Origin: Parafrankia sp. EUN1f
GTDB lineage: Bacteria > Actinomycetota > Actinomycetes > Frankiales > Frankiaceae
Length of the DNA: 64,000 nucleotides
NCBI RefSeq assembly: GCF_000177675.1
Contig: NZ_ADGX01000009.1
Coordinates: 36,525 to 100,524 of the forward strand
Direction of reading: 5' to 3'
Part shown: positions 8,935 through 16,439 of the stretch, piece by piece
Position numbering within the stretch: the stretch's first letter is position 1
Layout of the letters: each line of letters starts with the position of its first letter
Notes under the pieces: model-generated
The model's database searches: none
Told to the model about the DNA's origin: nothing
Seen by the model: the letters and a program-made list of their open reading frames with translations, nothing else
Translations under genes and position numbers: made by a program

Positions 8935-9363
8935 TCAGGAAGCTCCGCCGGCCGGGTCCTCGGGTGCCCCGATGGCGCCGGTGTGGACCGAGGTGAAGTG
9001 TCGCCGGGCGATCCGCCAGCCGCCCGCGGTCCGGACGAGGTCGTCGTCGTAGAAGCCGTGTGCGGTGACACCGCCGCGCCCGTCCGACAACATGATCAGT
9101 GCGTTGACGTAGGTGCGTGCCTGGGCGCGGTCACCGTCGAGACGGATGTCGATGTTGCTGAGACTGTGCATGGTGTGACCGAGGGGGGCGTGCAGGGCGG
9201 TGAAGACCTCGGTGAACGCCGCGGCGTCTCGCCACGAGCCGATCTCGCCGTAGTCCAGGTCGCAGTCGTCGGTGAAGCATGAGCGGAACAGATCCCAGTC
9301 GCGGCGATCGATACCGGTCGAGTAGCGCAGGAGCACGTCGGCGATCGCGTCTCGGTCACTCAT
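8935..9363 (-). CDS. SnoaL/NTF2-like domain protein
   Basis: This 142-aa protein opens with RDAIADVLLRYSTGIDRRDWDLFRSCF, the standard N-terminal helix of NTF2-like/SnoaL_4 proteins, and ends with GWRIARRHF. The fold is a small alpha+beta cone that serves as a dehydratase, isomerase or ring-hydroxylating beta-subunit-like binding pocket. A second SnoaL-like protein is at 11394. It stands about 100 nt from the tetR gene and shares its strand. The catalytic role is unknown. Confidence 0.8.
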   Translation of the reverse strand: MSDRDAIADVLLRYSTGIDRRDWDLFRSCFTDDCDLDYGEIGSWRDAAAFTEVFTALHAPLGHTMHSLSNIDIRLDGDRAQARTYVNALIMLSDGRGGVTAHGFYDDDLVRTAGGWRIARRHFTSVHTGAIGAPEDPAGGAS

Positions 9364-9465
9364 ACGGGTCTCCGTTCGGACGAGCCACGAAGCCGTGGCG
9401 GGGCGTCGGACCTTCGGGCCAGGCCGAACGCCTCGGTCTCGGGAGCCGCCCTGGCCGGAGATGCT

Positions 9466-10107
9466 CTAGGGGGCGGGCTCGTCCACCGGCTGACCGCTGC
9501 CGCGTTCGACGGTGCCGTGGGCGGCCTGAGGTTGCAGTACGCGCAGGATCATCTCGACGGTGCGCTCGACGGGACGGCGCCGGGCGGTGGTGTTGAACAG
9601 CAGCGTGCGGGTCAGGACGGCGCCGAGGAGCAGGTCGAAGACGTCGTCCGGGTCCACGGCGGGGTCGACGCTCCCCGCCGGGGCGGCGCACAGGATGTCC
9701 TGGAACTGCGGCCGCGCCGACACCCGCAGGTAGAGCTCTGGCGGGCGTTGCCGGCCGCCGGTCTGATGGTGGGCGAGCAGGCCGGCGGCGGCCGCGCGTG
9801 CTGCCGGTGCGTCGAAGGCCGCCACGTAGGCACGGATGAAGCGGCGCAGGTCGCGCCGGAGGTCTCCGGTCGGCCGGACGCTCAGCGGGCTGAGGCCGGG
9901 AAACGTGGCCTCCTCGATCAGCTCGATCCGCGACCCCCAGCGGCGGTAGATGGCGGAGGCGTGTACCCCGGAGTGCCCGGCGACCGCCTGGATGGTCGTC
10001 GCGTCGAAGCCGCGCTGCACGAGCAGCTCGCGGGTCGCGGCCAGCGCCCGCTCATCGATGCTCGTGTCGCGGGGGCGACCCGGGCGGCGGCGGGCGGGCT
10101 CTGTCAT
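9466..10107 (-). CDS. TetR-family transcriptional regulator
   Basis: The 213-aa protein has an N-terminal HTH (RALAATRELLVQRGFDATT, then VAGHSGVHASAIYRRW at about residues 15-60) and a divergent helical ligand domain. I start it at ATG 10107. The frame stays open to 10311, but the N-terminal MTEPARRRPGRPRD is the natural tail of this family. It is divergent from the alcohol dehydrogenase at 10272, so the shared 165-nt region is its likely target, probably together with the SnoaL-like gene behind it. The ligand is unknown. Confidence 0.88.
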   Translation of the reverse strand: MTEPARRRPGRPRDTSIDERALAATRELLVQRGFDATTIQAVAGHSGVHASAIYRRWGSRIELIEEATFPGLSPLSVRPTGDLRRDLRRFIRAYVAAFDAPAARAAAAGLLAHHQTGGRQRPPELYLRVSARPQFQDILCAAPAGSVDPAVDPDDVFDLLLGAVLTRTLLFNTTARRRPVERTVEMILRVLQPQAAHGTVERGSGQPVDEPAP

Positions 10108-10157
10108 GGCAACGATCGTAAGGGGTGGTGCGTCCGACCAGCGTCGCCGGCGCCGAT

Positions 10158-10205
10158 TTACAGGACAAGATCTTCTATAATTTTTTAGGACGCCCTCTTC
10201 TGTAA
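10158..10205. promoter_or_regulatory. Divergent promoter region with TTACAG...CTGTAA half-sites
   Basis: This AT-rich island in otherwise GC-rich DNA contains TATAAT at 10176-10181, a plausible -10 box for the plus-strand dehydrogenase. It is bracketed by TTACAG (10158-10163) and CTGTAA (10200-10205). It sits between divergent tetR and alcohol dehydrogenase genes. An operator role is inference. Confidence 0.4.
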
Positions 10206-10271
10206 CTCCAAAACCGTGGCTACAGTCCCGTGACGGGACAGGTCCCGGTCGCGAACGAGAGGGAGAGGCCG

Positions 10272-11327
10272 ATGCGTGCTGCGGTGCTGCGGGGCGGAAC
10301 GGTGCAGGCACGCGTCATCGACGATCCGGTCCCGGGGCCGGGGCAGCTGCTCGTCCGGTCGCTCGCCTGCGGGATCTGCGCGTCGGACCTCCACTTCATG
10401 GATCACCTGGAGGCCGGCGCCGACGACGACAGCGGGATGTCGACCTACGACCGGGACGTGGACATCGTGATGGGCCACGAGTACTGCGCGGAGGTCGTCG
10501 ACCACGGCCCCGGTACCGAGCGCCGCATCCCCGTCGGCACGCGGGTGAGCTCCCTGCCGGTCCTGTCCACCGCCACCGGCCGGAGGATCATCGGCCAGAA
10601 CCCCGAGTCGCCCGGTGGGTTCGGCGAGTACTTCCTGCTGGACGAGTCCCTCACCCGCGTCGCGGTCTCGGAGCTCCCGAGCGAGATCGTGTGTGTCGCC
10701 GACGCGATCTCGGTCGGCTGGTCGGCCGCCTCCCGGGCCCAGCTGACGACGAAGGAGGTGCCGCTGGTCATCGGCTGCGGGGCGATCGCCCTGTCGGCCA
10801 TCGCCCAGCTCAGGCGCCTCGGCGTGGGCCCGATCATCGCGGTCGACTTCGTCGCCTCGCGGCGCGCGACCGCGCTGGCCATGGGCGCCGACGTGGTCAT
10901 CGACCCCGCCGAGATCTCGCCGTACCAGGCGTGGCGGGAGGTTGCCTACGGCTCAACCGAGTCGATGCGGGAGATGATGGCGACGGCCAGCCTGCCGGGC
11001 TGCGTGGTCTTCGAATGCGTCGGTGTCCCCGGCGTCCTCGACTCGATCATCAAGGGGTGTGAGCGCGGCACCCGGATCTTCTCCTTGGGCGGCCCGCCGG
11101 AGGGCGACCACCTGCACACCCTGACCGCCAAGCGGAAGGGCCTGAACATCCAGTTCGGTGGCGGCCCGTCGCTGCAGCACTGGGACGAGGCGTTCGAGGC
11201 GGTCTGCTCGGGCAGTCTCGACGTCACCCCGATGCTGGGCCGAACGGTCGGGCTCGACGAGGTCGCGGCGGCGCTCGACGCGTCACGCGACGCCAACGGG
11301 CCGGTTCGCATCGTGGTCGTCCCCTGA
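10272..11327 (+). CDS. Zinc-type alcohol dehydrogenase (MDR family)
   Basis: The 351-aa protein has the catalytic-zinc signature CGICASDLHF and MGHEYCAEVV (Cys and His-Glu ligands), but no obvious four-Cys structural-zinc lobe. It also has a Rossmann segment VIGCGAIALSAIAQLRRLG. It should oxidise an alcohol or reduce an aldehyde with NAD(P). I chose ATG 10272, preceded by GGGAGAGG; an earlier in-frame start at 10230 falls in the promoter. It is the first gene of a plus-strand run through 14687, divergent from tetR. The substrate is unknown. Confidence 0.88.
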   Translation: MRAAVLRGGTVQARVIDDPVPGPGQLLVRSLACGICASDLHFMDHLEAGADDDSGMSTYDRDVDIVMGHEYCAEVVDHGPGTERRIPVGTRVSSLPVLSTATGRRIIGQNPESPGGFGEYFLLDESLTRVAVSELPSEIVCVADAISVGWSAASRAQLTTKEVPLVIGCGAIALSAIAQLRRLGVGPIIAVDFVASRRATALAMGADVVIDPAEISPYQAWREVAYGSTESMREMMATASLPGCVVFECVGVPGVLDSIIKGCERGTRIFSLGGPPEGDHLHTLTAKRKGLNIQFGGGPSLQHWDEAFEAVCSGSLDVTPMLGRTVGLDEVAAALDASRDANGPVRIVVVP

Positions 11328-11364
11328 ACCGCGTCGCCTGAACCGCGTCGCCTGAACCGCGTCA
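11323..11364. repeat. Three tandem 14-bp units
   Basis: CCTGAACCGCGTCG is repeated at 11323, 11337 and 11351 (the last copy ends in A). The array starts in the last codons of the alcohol dehydrogenase; the first unit contains its TGA stop, and the later copies duplicate that stop context. It is probably a slippage or duplication product. Confidence 0.8.
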
Positions 11365-11393
11365 CATCGCCGTCCCTGGAGGGGCTGTCGCGT

Positions 11394-11936
11394 ATGAGTG
11401 AGATGGACGATCTTCGTGCCGTGGTCGAGAAACTGGCGGCCAGGGTCCGCGCCCTGGAGGACCAGGTCGAGATCATGCAGCTCGTCGCCCAGTACGGGCC
11501 CGCCGTCGACAGCGGCTCGGCCGAGGCCACCGCGGCGCTGTGGACCGAGGACGGCACCTTCGACGCCGTTCCCCACCTGCGGATGCGGGGTCGGGGCGAC
11601 ATCGTCGACATGGTCAACGGCGGCCACCAAAGCCTGATCCGCAGCGGCTGCGGCCACGTTCTGACGGTGCCGCATGTCGTGGTCGACGGCGATGAGGCGA
11701 CCGGCCGCAGCTACGCGCTCAACATCCGCTGGGACGCCGGCGCCGACCGGTTCTGGGTGGCCCGGGTCTCCGCGAACACCTGGCGGTGGGCGCGCACCGC
11801 GCAGGGCTGGCGCATCACCGAACGGGTCAACGCCAACCTCGACGGCACGGCCGAACACCGCGAGATGCTGGCACCGCCGCGGCAGCCCCCGTCGGAGCAG
11901 TCGTCCGTTCGTGGCGCCGACCGCGGGTCGACCTGA
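11394..11936 (+). CDS. SnoaL/NTF2-like domain protein
   Basis: This 180-aa protein begins with a short coiled-coil-like helix (LRAVVEKLAARVRALEDQVEI), followed by an NTF2-like core (QLVAQYGPAVDSGSAEATAALWTEDGTF and GWRITERVN). Proteins of this layout are common beside SDR and Rieske genes, where they may act as lyases, isomerases or hydroxylase-associated subunits. GGAGGGG lies about 15 nt upstream of the ATG. The C-terminal ~20 residues are disordered. The function is unassigned. Confidence 0.8.
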   Translation: MSEMDDLRAVVEKLAARVRALEDQVEIMQLVAQYGPAVDSGSAEATAALWTEDGTFDAVPHLRMRGRGDIVDMVNGGHQSLIRSGCGHVLTVPHVVVDGDEATGRSYALNIRWDAGADRFWVARVSANTWRWARTAQGWRITERVNANLDGTAEHREMLAPPRQPPSEQSSVRGADRGST

Positions 11937-11983
11937 CCGCGTCGGCACGGTGGCCAGCACGCTGTCTGGAGGATCGAGGATCA

Positions 11984-12841
11984 ATGAAGATCGGGTTTAT
12001 CGGCGCGGGCCGCATGGGTCGGCCGATGGTCGACCGGCTGATGGCCGCGGGCCACTCCGTCACGGTCCTGGCACGTCGCCCGCAGGCCCGGGCGGCGGCT
12101 GAGGCCGACGGGCTCACCTGGGCCGACACCGTGGCTACGACGGTCCGCGACGCCGATGCGGTGTTCGTCGTCGTGTTGACCGACGAACAGGTCCGCTCGG
12201 TGTGCCTCGGCCCGGACGGAGCCATCGCGGGCATGAGACCCGGTGCGACGCTTGTCCAGCACACGACGTCCGACCCGGAGACCGCGCACCAGCTCGCAGC
12301 GGCGGGATCAGGCCGGGGGATCGGGGTGCTCGACGCCGCGCTCTCGGGCGGCCCGCACGACATCGCCGCCGGCCGGCTGACGTTGTGGGTGGGCGGTGAC
12401 GAGGCGCTGCTGGAGCGGATGCGCCCGGCGCTCGGTACGTACGCGTCGCCCATCCTGTCCGTCGGGCCGGTCGGTAACGGCCAGCGGGTGAAGCTGGTGA
12501 ACAACGCGCTGTTCGTGGCGCAGGTGGGTCTCGCGATCGACGCGGTGCGCCTCGCGGGCTCGCTCGGGATCGAGGAGAAGGCGATCCTGGCCGCCCTGCA
12601 ACACGGCAGTGGCGCCAGCCGCGGGCTCGGCGTCGTCGCCGGAGGCGGTTCGGTCGACGCCGTCGCGGGCCGCATCGGCGACCTCATGCTCAAGGACGTC
12701 ACGGTGGTGCGCGAGGTGGCCCGAGGCGCGGGTGCGGACCTCGGGATCATCGGAACGGTCCTGGCCTCGGAGGCGGTAGAGAAGAAGGTGCTGTGCCCGC
12801 CGGATGCGCCGGAGTCGACATTTGCGAGGAGGGCACAGTGA
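11984..12841 (+). CDS. NAD-binding beta-hydroxyacid dehydrogenase (3-hydroxyisobutyrate dehydrogenase family)
   Basis: The 285-aa protein starts with MKIGFIGAGRMGRPMVDRL (GxGxxG dinucleotide site). It carries the substrate-binding DAALSGGPHDIAAGRLTLWVGG motif and VKLVNNALF, where the lysine is the catalytic residue of this family. It oxidises a beta-hydroxy acid to a semialdehyde or keto acid. ATG 11984 is preceded by GGAGGATCGAGGA. Its stop overlaps the start of a paralogous gene in a GTGA, suggesting coupled translation and possibly a heteromer. The substrate is unknown. Confidence 0.87.
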   Translation: MKIGFIGAGRMGRPMVDRLMAAGHSVTVLARRPQARAAAEADGLTWADTVATTVRDADAVFVVVLTDEQVRSVCLGPDGAIAGMRPGATLVQHTTSDPETAHQLAAAGSGRGIGVLDAALSGGPHDIAAGRLTLWVGGDEALLERMRPALGTYASPILSVGPVGNGQRVKLVNNALFVAQVGLAIDAVRLAGSLGIEEKAILAALQHGSGASRGLGVVAGGGSVDAVAGRIGDLMLKDVTVVREVARGAGADLGIIGTVLASEAVEKKVLCPPDAPESTFARRAQ

Positions 12842-13647
12842 GGGTTGGATTCATCGGTCTCGGCAGCATGGGGCTGCCGATGGCACAGCGGATCCAGGCC
12901 GAAGGCCACGAGCTCACCGTCTACGCTCGGCGGCCGGCTTCTCTGGAACCGTTCGCGGGCACCGGCGCGAAGGTCGCGGGGACCCCGGCGGAGCTGGGGG
13001 CGGCGGTCGAGACCGTTGGCATCTGTGTCTTCGACGCGGCGGGTGTGGAGGAGGTCATGTTCGGCCCGAACGGCCTGGCCGAAACCCTCGAACCCGGCGC
13101 GGTGGTGCTCGTGCACAGCACGGTGGCGCCTGCGCACATACAGAAGATCGCCCAACAGGCGGCGACACACCGCCTCCGCGTTCTCGACGCGCCGGTGAGT
13201 GGCGGCAGCCCACGGGCGCTGACCGGCGAACTGACGATCATGGTCGGCGGCGACGCCGAGGCCCTCGCTGATGTCGCCGACCTGATGTCGGCGCTGTCCA
13301 ACCATGTCGTGCACCTCGGCGGGATCGGGACGGGTTCGTACGCGAAGCTCATCAACAACACCCTGTTCTCCGCGCAGGTCGCTCTCGCGGACGAAGCGAT
13401 GAAGGCAGGGCGGTCGCTCGGCGTCGATCCCGCTGGCCTCGCGGCGATCCTGACGACGAGCAGCTCGGCGTGCGTGGCATCCGCAATGTTGCTGCGCGCG
13501 GGCTCCATCGCGGCTCTCGCGGATTCTCCCGCCAACCTGCCGCTCACCAAGGACGTCACCTTGATGGCGGACGTCCTGGGCGATGCGCCCGGAAAGGAAC
13601 TCGTCGAGGTGGCGCGGCGCTTCGTCACCGCGATCCGGTCCAGCTGA
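12838..13647 (+). CDS. NAD-binding beta-hydroxyacid dehydrogenase, paralogue of preceding gene
   Basis: This 269-aa protein of the same family shows MRVGFIGLGSMGLPMAQRI at the N-terminus, DAPVSGGSPRALTGELTIMVGG, and YAKLINNTLF with the catalytic Lys. GTG 12838 is preceded by GAGGAGG and overlaps the upstream stop. Two tandem paralogues suggest either a heterodimer or successive oxidations on related substrates. The product would be a semialdehyde that the aldehyde dehydrogenase at 14731 could take further; that link is inference. Confidence 0.87.
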   Translation: MRVGFIGLGSMGLPMAQRIQAEGHELTVYARRPASLEPFAGTGAKVAGTPAELGAAVETVGICVFDAAGVEEVMFGPNGLAETLEPGAVVLVHSTVAPAHIQKIAQQAATHRLRVLDAPVSGGSPRALTGELTIMVGGDAEALADVADLMSALSNHVVHLGGIGTGSYAKLINNTLFSAQVALADEAMKAGRSLGVDPAGLAAILTTSSSACVASAMLLRAGSIAALADSPANLPLTKDVTLMADVLGDAPGKELVEVARRFVTAIRSS

Positions 13648-13648
13648 C

Positions 13649-13903
13649 ATGGAACGACCGGGGATAGAGCATCAGACCGTCTTCGGGCTGCCACCGGTGG
13701 AGTTCGCGAACCTGGCCGCCGACCTCGGCTGCCGGCACATCGCCGTCGTGCTCGCCGGAAACCCGGTCAACCCGGACGGGCGGGGGTCGGTCGAGCCGCT
13801 CCCAAAGACGCCACCGAGCCACCAGGAACGCCGAGAGACGAGGAATGGATACCGCGATGACAAGTGCGTACGGGCCGTGGGGGATCGTGGCCGGTGGATC
13901 TGA
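13649..13903 (+). pseudogene. N-terminal remnant of a sugar phosphate isomerase/epimerase-like TIM barrel
   Basis: Starting one base after the upstream stop, the frame reads MERPGIEHQTVFGLPPVEF followed by NLAADLGCRHIAVVLAGNPVNP. This is the typical first strand and helix of xylose-isomerase-like TIM-barrel proteins. Homology fades after about 50 residues. The frame then runs into the next gene's start and stops at 13903, so about 80% of the normal protein is missing. It is most simply a deletion remnant. The reading frame and position suggest it once followed the dehydrogenases in the operon. Confidence 0.6.
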
Positions 13904-14687
13904 CGGAGTCGGGGCCGCGTTCGCCCACGAGATGGCAGCCAGGGGCCTGAACGTCGTGCTGGTGGCACGGCGGGTCGCCGTGCTGGAGGCGTTCGCCGAA
14001 GAACTCCGCGCGAAGCACGGCGTCGAGGTCCGCGCGGTCACGCTCGATCTCAGCGCCCCGGGCGCGGTGGCGGAGCTCGCGAGCGTGACGTCCGACATCG
14101 AGATCGGGCTCTTCGTGTACAACGCCGGCGGCGACGACTTCAGCACCCCGTTCCTCGACAAGGACCTCGACACCCACCTGAGGCTGATCCACCGCAACTG
14201 CGACAGCGTGCTCGAGGCGGCCTACCGCTTCGGCGGGCCGATGGTGGCGCGCGGGCGGGGCGGCATGGTGATCGTGACGTCGGGAGCGGCCTGGGTGGGT
14301 GGCGCCACGCTCGCCACCTACGGTGCGACCAAGGCGTTCGACCTCGTCCTGGCCGAGGCGCTGTGGGCCGAATGGCGTTCCCGCGGGGTCGACGTCCTGG
14401 GCCTGGTGCTCGGCAAGACCGACACACCGTCGATGCGCCGGGTGTTCGACGCCAAGGGTGAGCCGTACGGCGACGCCGCCGACCCCGACGACGTCGCCCG
14501 GGAGGCGCTCGACCACCTCGCCGACGGACCGACCTGGATCTTCGGTAGTGCGGAGCCGACCGGCGGTTCGCCGTTCGGTGCGATGCCCCGCCGCGACGCG
14601 GTGCTCGCGATGAGCCGTGCCAGCTCCGCCTCGACCAGCCACGCGGACGACGCGGCTACCGCACCGGGAACCGATCAGTCAGATTGA
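13857..14687 (+). CDS. Short-chain dehydrogenase/reductase
   Basis: This SDR of about 276 aa has an N-terminal VAGGSDGVGAAFA nucleotide site, FVYNAGGDD (NAG motif), a catalytic Ser in VTSGAAW and YGATKAF (YxxxK). It oxidises or reduces a hydroxyl/ketone pair with NAD(P). Two ATGs are possible: 13845, too close to the ribosome-binding GAGGA, and 13857, about 12 nt from it; I prefer 13857. The stop is embedded in a strong hairpin shared with the convergent aldehyde dehydrogenase. The substrate is unknown. Confidence 0.85.
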   Translation: MTSAYGPWGIVAGGSDGVGAAFAHEMAARGLNVVLVARRVAVLEAFAEELRAKHGVEVRAVTLDLSAPGAVAELASVTSDIEIGLFVYNAGGDDFSTPFLDKDLDTHLRLIHRNCDSVLEAAYRFGGPMVARGRGGMVIVTSGAAWVGGATLATYGATKAFDLVLAEALWAEWRSRGVDVLGLVLGKTDTPSMRRVFDAKGEPYGDAADPDDVAREALDHLADGPTWIFGSAEPTGGSPFGAMPRRDAVLAMSRASSASTSHADDAATAPGTDQSD

Positions 14688-14697
14688 TCGGTCCCGG
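14664..14697. terminator. Hairpin between convergent SDR and aldehyde dehydrogenase genes
   Basis: CCGGGA-A-CCGATCA pairs with TGATCGG-TCCCGG around a 7-nt loop. The hairpin overlaps the SDR stop codon and lies just past the aldehyde dehydrogenase stop. There is no U-tract; it is plausible as a bidirectional, actinobacterial-type terminator. Confidence 0.6.
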
Positions 14698-14730
14698 TCC
14701 CGGTCCCGGCGCCGGTGTCACGGGCCGGTG

Positions 14731-16179
14731 TCAAGGGGCCGCGACGGAGATGGATTTGACGTCGAGGTAGCTCTCGATGCCCTCCCGGCCGAGCTCGCGG
14801 CCGTAGCCGCTGGCCTTCACGCCCCCGAACGGAGCCGCGGGGTCCATCACATAGCCCTGGTTCACGCCGAAGGTGCCGGTTCTGACCTGGGCCGCCACCG
14901 CGAGCCCCCGCTCGACATCGGCGGTGAAGACCGATCCGGCCAGACCGTACTCGGAGTCGTTGGCGATGCGGACGGCCTCGTTCTCGTCGTGGTAGGGAAT
15001 GACAACCACGACCGGGCCGAAGATCTCCTCCTGGGCGATCGTCATCGCGTTGTCGACATCGCTGAAGACGGTCGGGCGTATGTACCACCCACGGTCGACA
15101 CCGTCGGGCAGCTCGGTGCCTCCGGTGACGAGCCGGGCGCCCTCCCGTATGCCGGTGTCGATGTACCCACGCACCCGCTCCTGCTGGCGCCTGGCGACCA
15201 GCGGGCCCATCTGTGTCGCGGGGTCGGCCGGGTCGCCGACCCTGATGGCGGACAGGGTCGCCGCGAGCGCGTCGGCGTGCTCGTCGATGCGGTTCGCGGG
15301 CACGACCACGCGGGTGAGGGAGTTGCAGATCTGCCCGGCCATGCCCATGCCCGAGAGTCGGACCGCCAGCGCCACGGCGGCCGGGTCGGCGTCCGCCAGC
15401 GCGATGGCCGCCGACTTGCCGCCGAGCTCCAGGCTGACCTTGGTGAGCTGGGCGGCGCACGCCGCGGCCACCTGCCGGCCGGCGCCCGAGGAGCCGGTGA
15501 ACGAGACCTTGTCGATCCCGGGATGGCCGACCAGGTAGGCGCTCACGTCGCGGTCGGCGGGAACGACGTTCAGGACGCCCGCGGGCAGGCCGATCTCCTC
15601 GACGAGGTCGGCGAAGAAAAGTGCGTCCAGCGACGATTCGGGGGCCGGCTTCAGAATGACCGCGCAGCCCGCGAGCAGCGCCGGGATCACCTTTGTCACG
15701 GTCAGGAACTGGGGCATGTTCCAGGGGACCACCGCGGCCACGACACCGACCGGCTCCCTGCGCAGGATGATGTCCCGGCCGTACACGCCCGGCCGTTTCT
15801 CCTGCCACGGGTAGCCGGCCGCGATGTCGGCGAACGCGTTCATCATCGTGCCCGGCAGGCCGACCTGCGCACGCCTGGCGAAGGAGATCGGTGCGCCCAG
15901 CTCGGCGCAGATGAGCGCGGCCAGTTCGTCACCGCGCTTTCCGTAGAGCGCGGCCAGCCGGCGGATCGCCTCGACCCGCTCGGCCGGGTCCGTGCGCGGC
16001 CAGGGCCCCTCGTCAAAGGCCTGCCGGGCCGCGGCGACGGCGCGGTCGACGTCGGCGACGCTCGCCGCTGCCACCTGACCGATCGGTTCCTCGGAGTGCG
16101 GAGAGATCATCTCGATCCGCCGGTCGGTGCTCGGCGCGACCCATGCGCCGCCGATGAACAGGTGCTGCCGATCCCACAT
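14731..16179 (-). CDS. Aldehyde dehydrogenase
   Basis: This 482-aa NAD(P)-dependent aldehyde dehydrogenase has VVPWNMPQFLTVTK (cofactor site), SFTGSSGAGRQVA, the general-base region LELGGKSAAI, the catalytic cysteine in GMAGQICNSLTRVVVP, and PFGGVKASGYGRE. The real start is ATG 16179, preceded by GAGGGAGC; the frame stays open another 93 nt through tandem 22-bp repeats. It is transcribed divergently from the first Rieske gene. Two copies of the proposed TetR operator lie in that shared promoter. The probable role is oxidising an aldehyde made by the Rieske/SDR island. Confidence 0.9.
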   Translation of the reverse strand: MWDRQHLFIGGAWVAPSTDRRIEMISPHSEEPIGQVAAASVADVDRAVAAARQAFDEGPWPRTDPAERVEAIRRLAALYGKRGDELAALICAELGAPISFARRAQVGLPGTMMNAFADIAAGYPWQEKRPGVYGRDIILRREPVGVVAAVVPWNMPQFLTVTKVIPALLAGCAVILKPAPESSLDALFFADLVEEIGLPAGVLNVVPADRDVSAYLVGHPGIDKVSFTGSSGAGRQVAAACAAQLTKVSLELGGKSAAIALADADPAAVALAVRLSGMGMAGQICNSLTRVVVPANRIDEHADALAATLSAIRVGDPADPATQMGPLVARRQQERVRGYIDTGIREGARLVTGGTELPDGVDRGWYIRPTVFSDVDNAMTIAQEEIFGPVVVVIPYHDENEAVRIANDSEYGLAGSVFTADVERGLAVAAQVRTGTFGVNQGYVMDPAAPFGGVKASGYGRELGREGIESYLDVKSISVAAP

Positions 16180-16207
16180 GCCTGCTCCCTCGTCCATGCC
16201 AACCGCG

Positions 16208-16287
16208 GGCTCCGCCGATGCCGACCCTGGGCTCCGCCGATGCCGACCGTGGGCTCCGCCGATGCCGACCACAGGCTCCGCCGATGG
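16208..16287. repeat. Four tandem 22-bp repeats in the 5' region of the aldehyde dehydrogenase gene
   Basis: GGCTCCGCCGATGCCGACC plus 3 nt is repeated with a constant 22-nt period from 16208 (units at 16208, 16230, 16252 and 16274, the last partial). The period is not a multiple of three, so the repeats are not selected as coding. They lie between the ATG and the operators, inside the predicted mRNA leader. Confidence 0.85.
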
Positions 16288-16353
16288 GGTGCTGTGGGCG
16301 CCAACGCCGCCTGCCGCGGGCTCCGCCGGACCTTGCGGTCCGGAGGGTCCTCA

Positions 16354-16373
16354 TGTTAGTCACTTGTAGAACA
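16354..16373. promoter_or_regulatory. TetR-type operator 1 (GTTAGTC-N7-GAACA)
   Basis: This 20-bp site, TGTTAGTC...AGAACA, has TGTT/AACA dyad ends. It matches a second copy 23 bp downstream and the site at the tetR/ferredoxin intergenic region at 19754. It is located in the divergent aldehyde dehydrogenase/Rieske promoter. The proposed ligand is the TetR protein encoded at 18987-19640. Confidence 0.7.
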
Positions 16374-16376
16374 GAA

Positions 16377-16396
16377 AGTTAGTCGAGTGTTGAACA
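16377..16396. promoter_or_regulatory. TetR-type operator 2 (GTTAGTC-N7-GAACA)
   Basis: This second copy has identical GTTAGTC and GAACA blocks with a different 7-nt spacer. It is two helical turns from operator 1 and 43 nt upstream of the Rieske gene ATG. The tandem arrangement suggests cooperative binding. Confidence 0.7.
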
Positions 16397-16439
16397 TGCC
16401 GATCTGGTGATCTCCACGGATGCGAACGGAGGGCTAGCC

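Noticed and set aside
16208..16287. Possible CRISPR array
   Set aside because: Units are directly adjacent with no spacers and a 22-bp period; they are simple tandem repeats.
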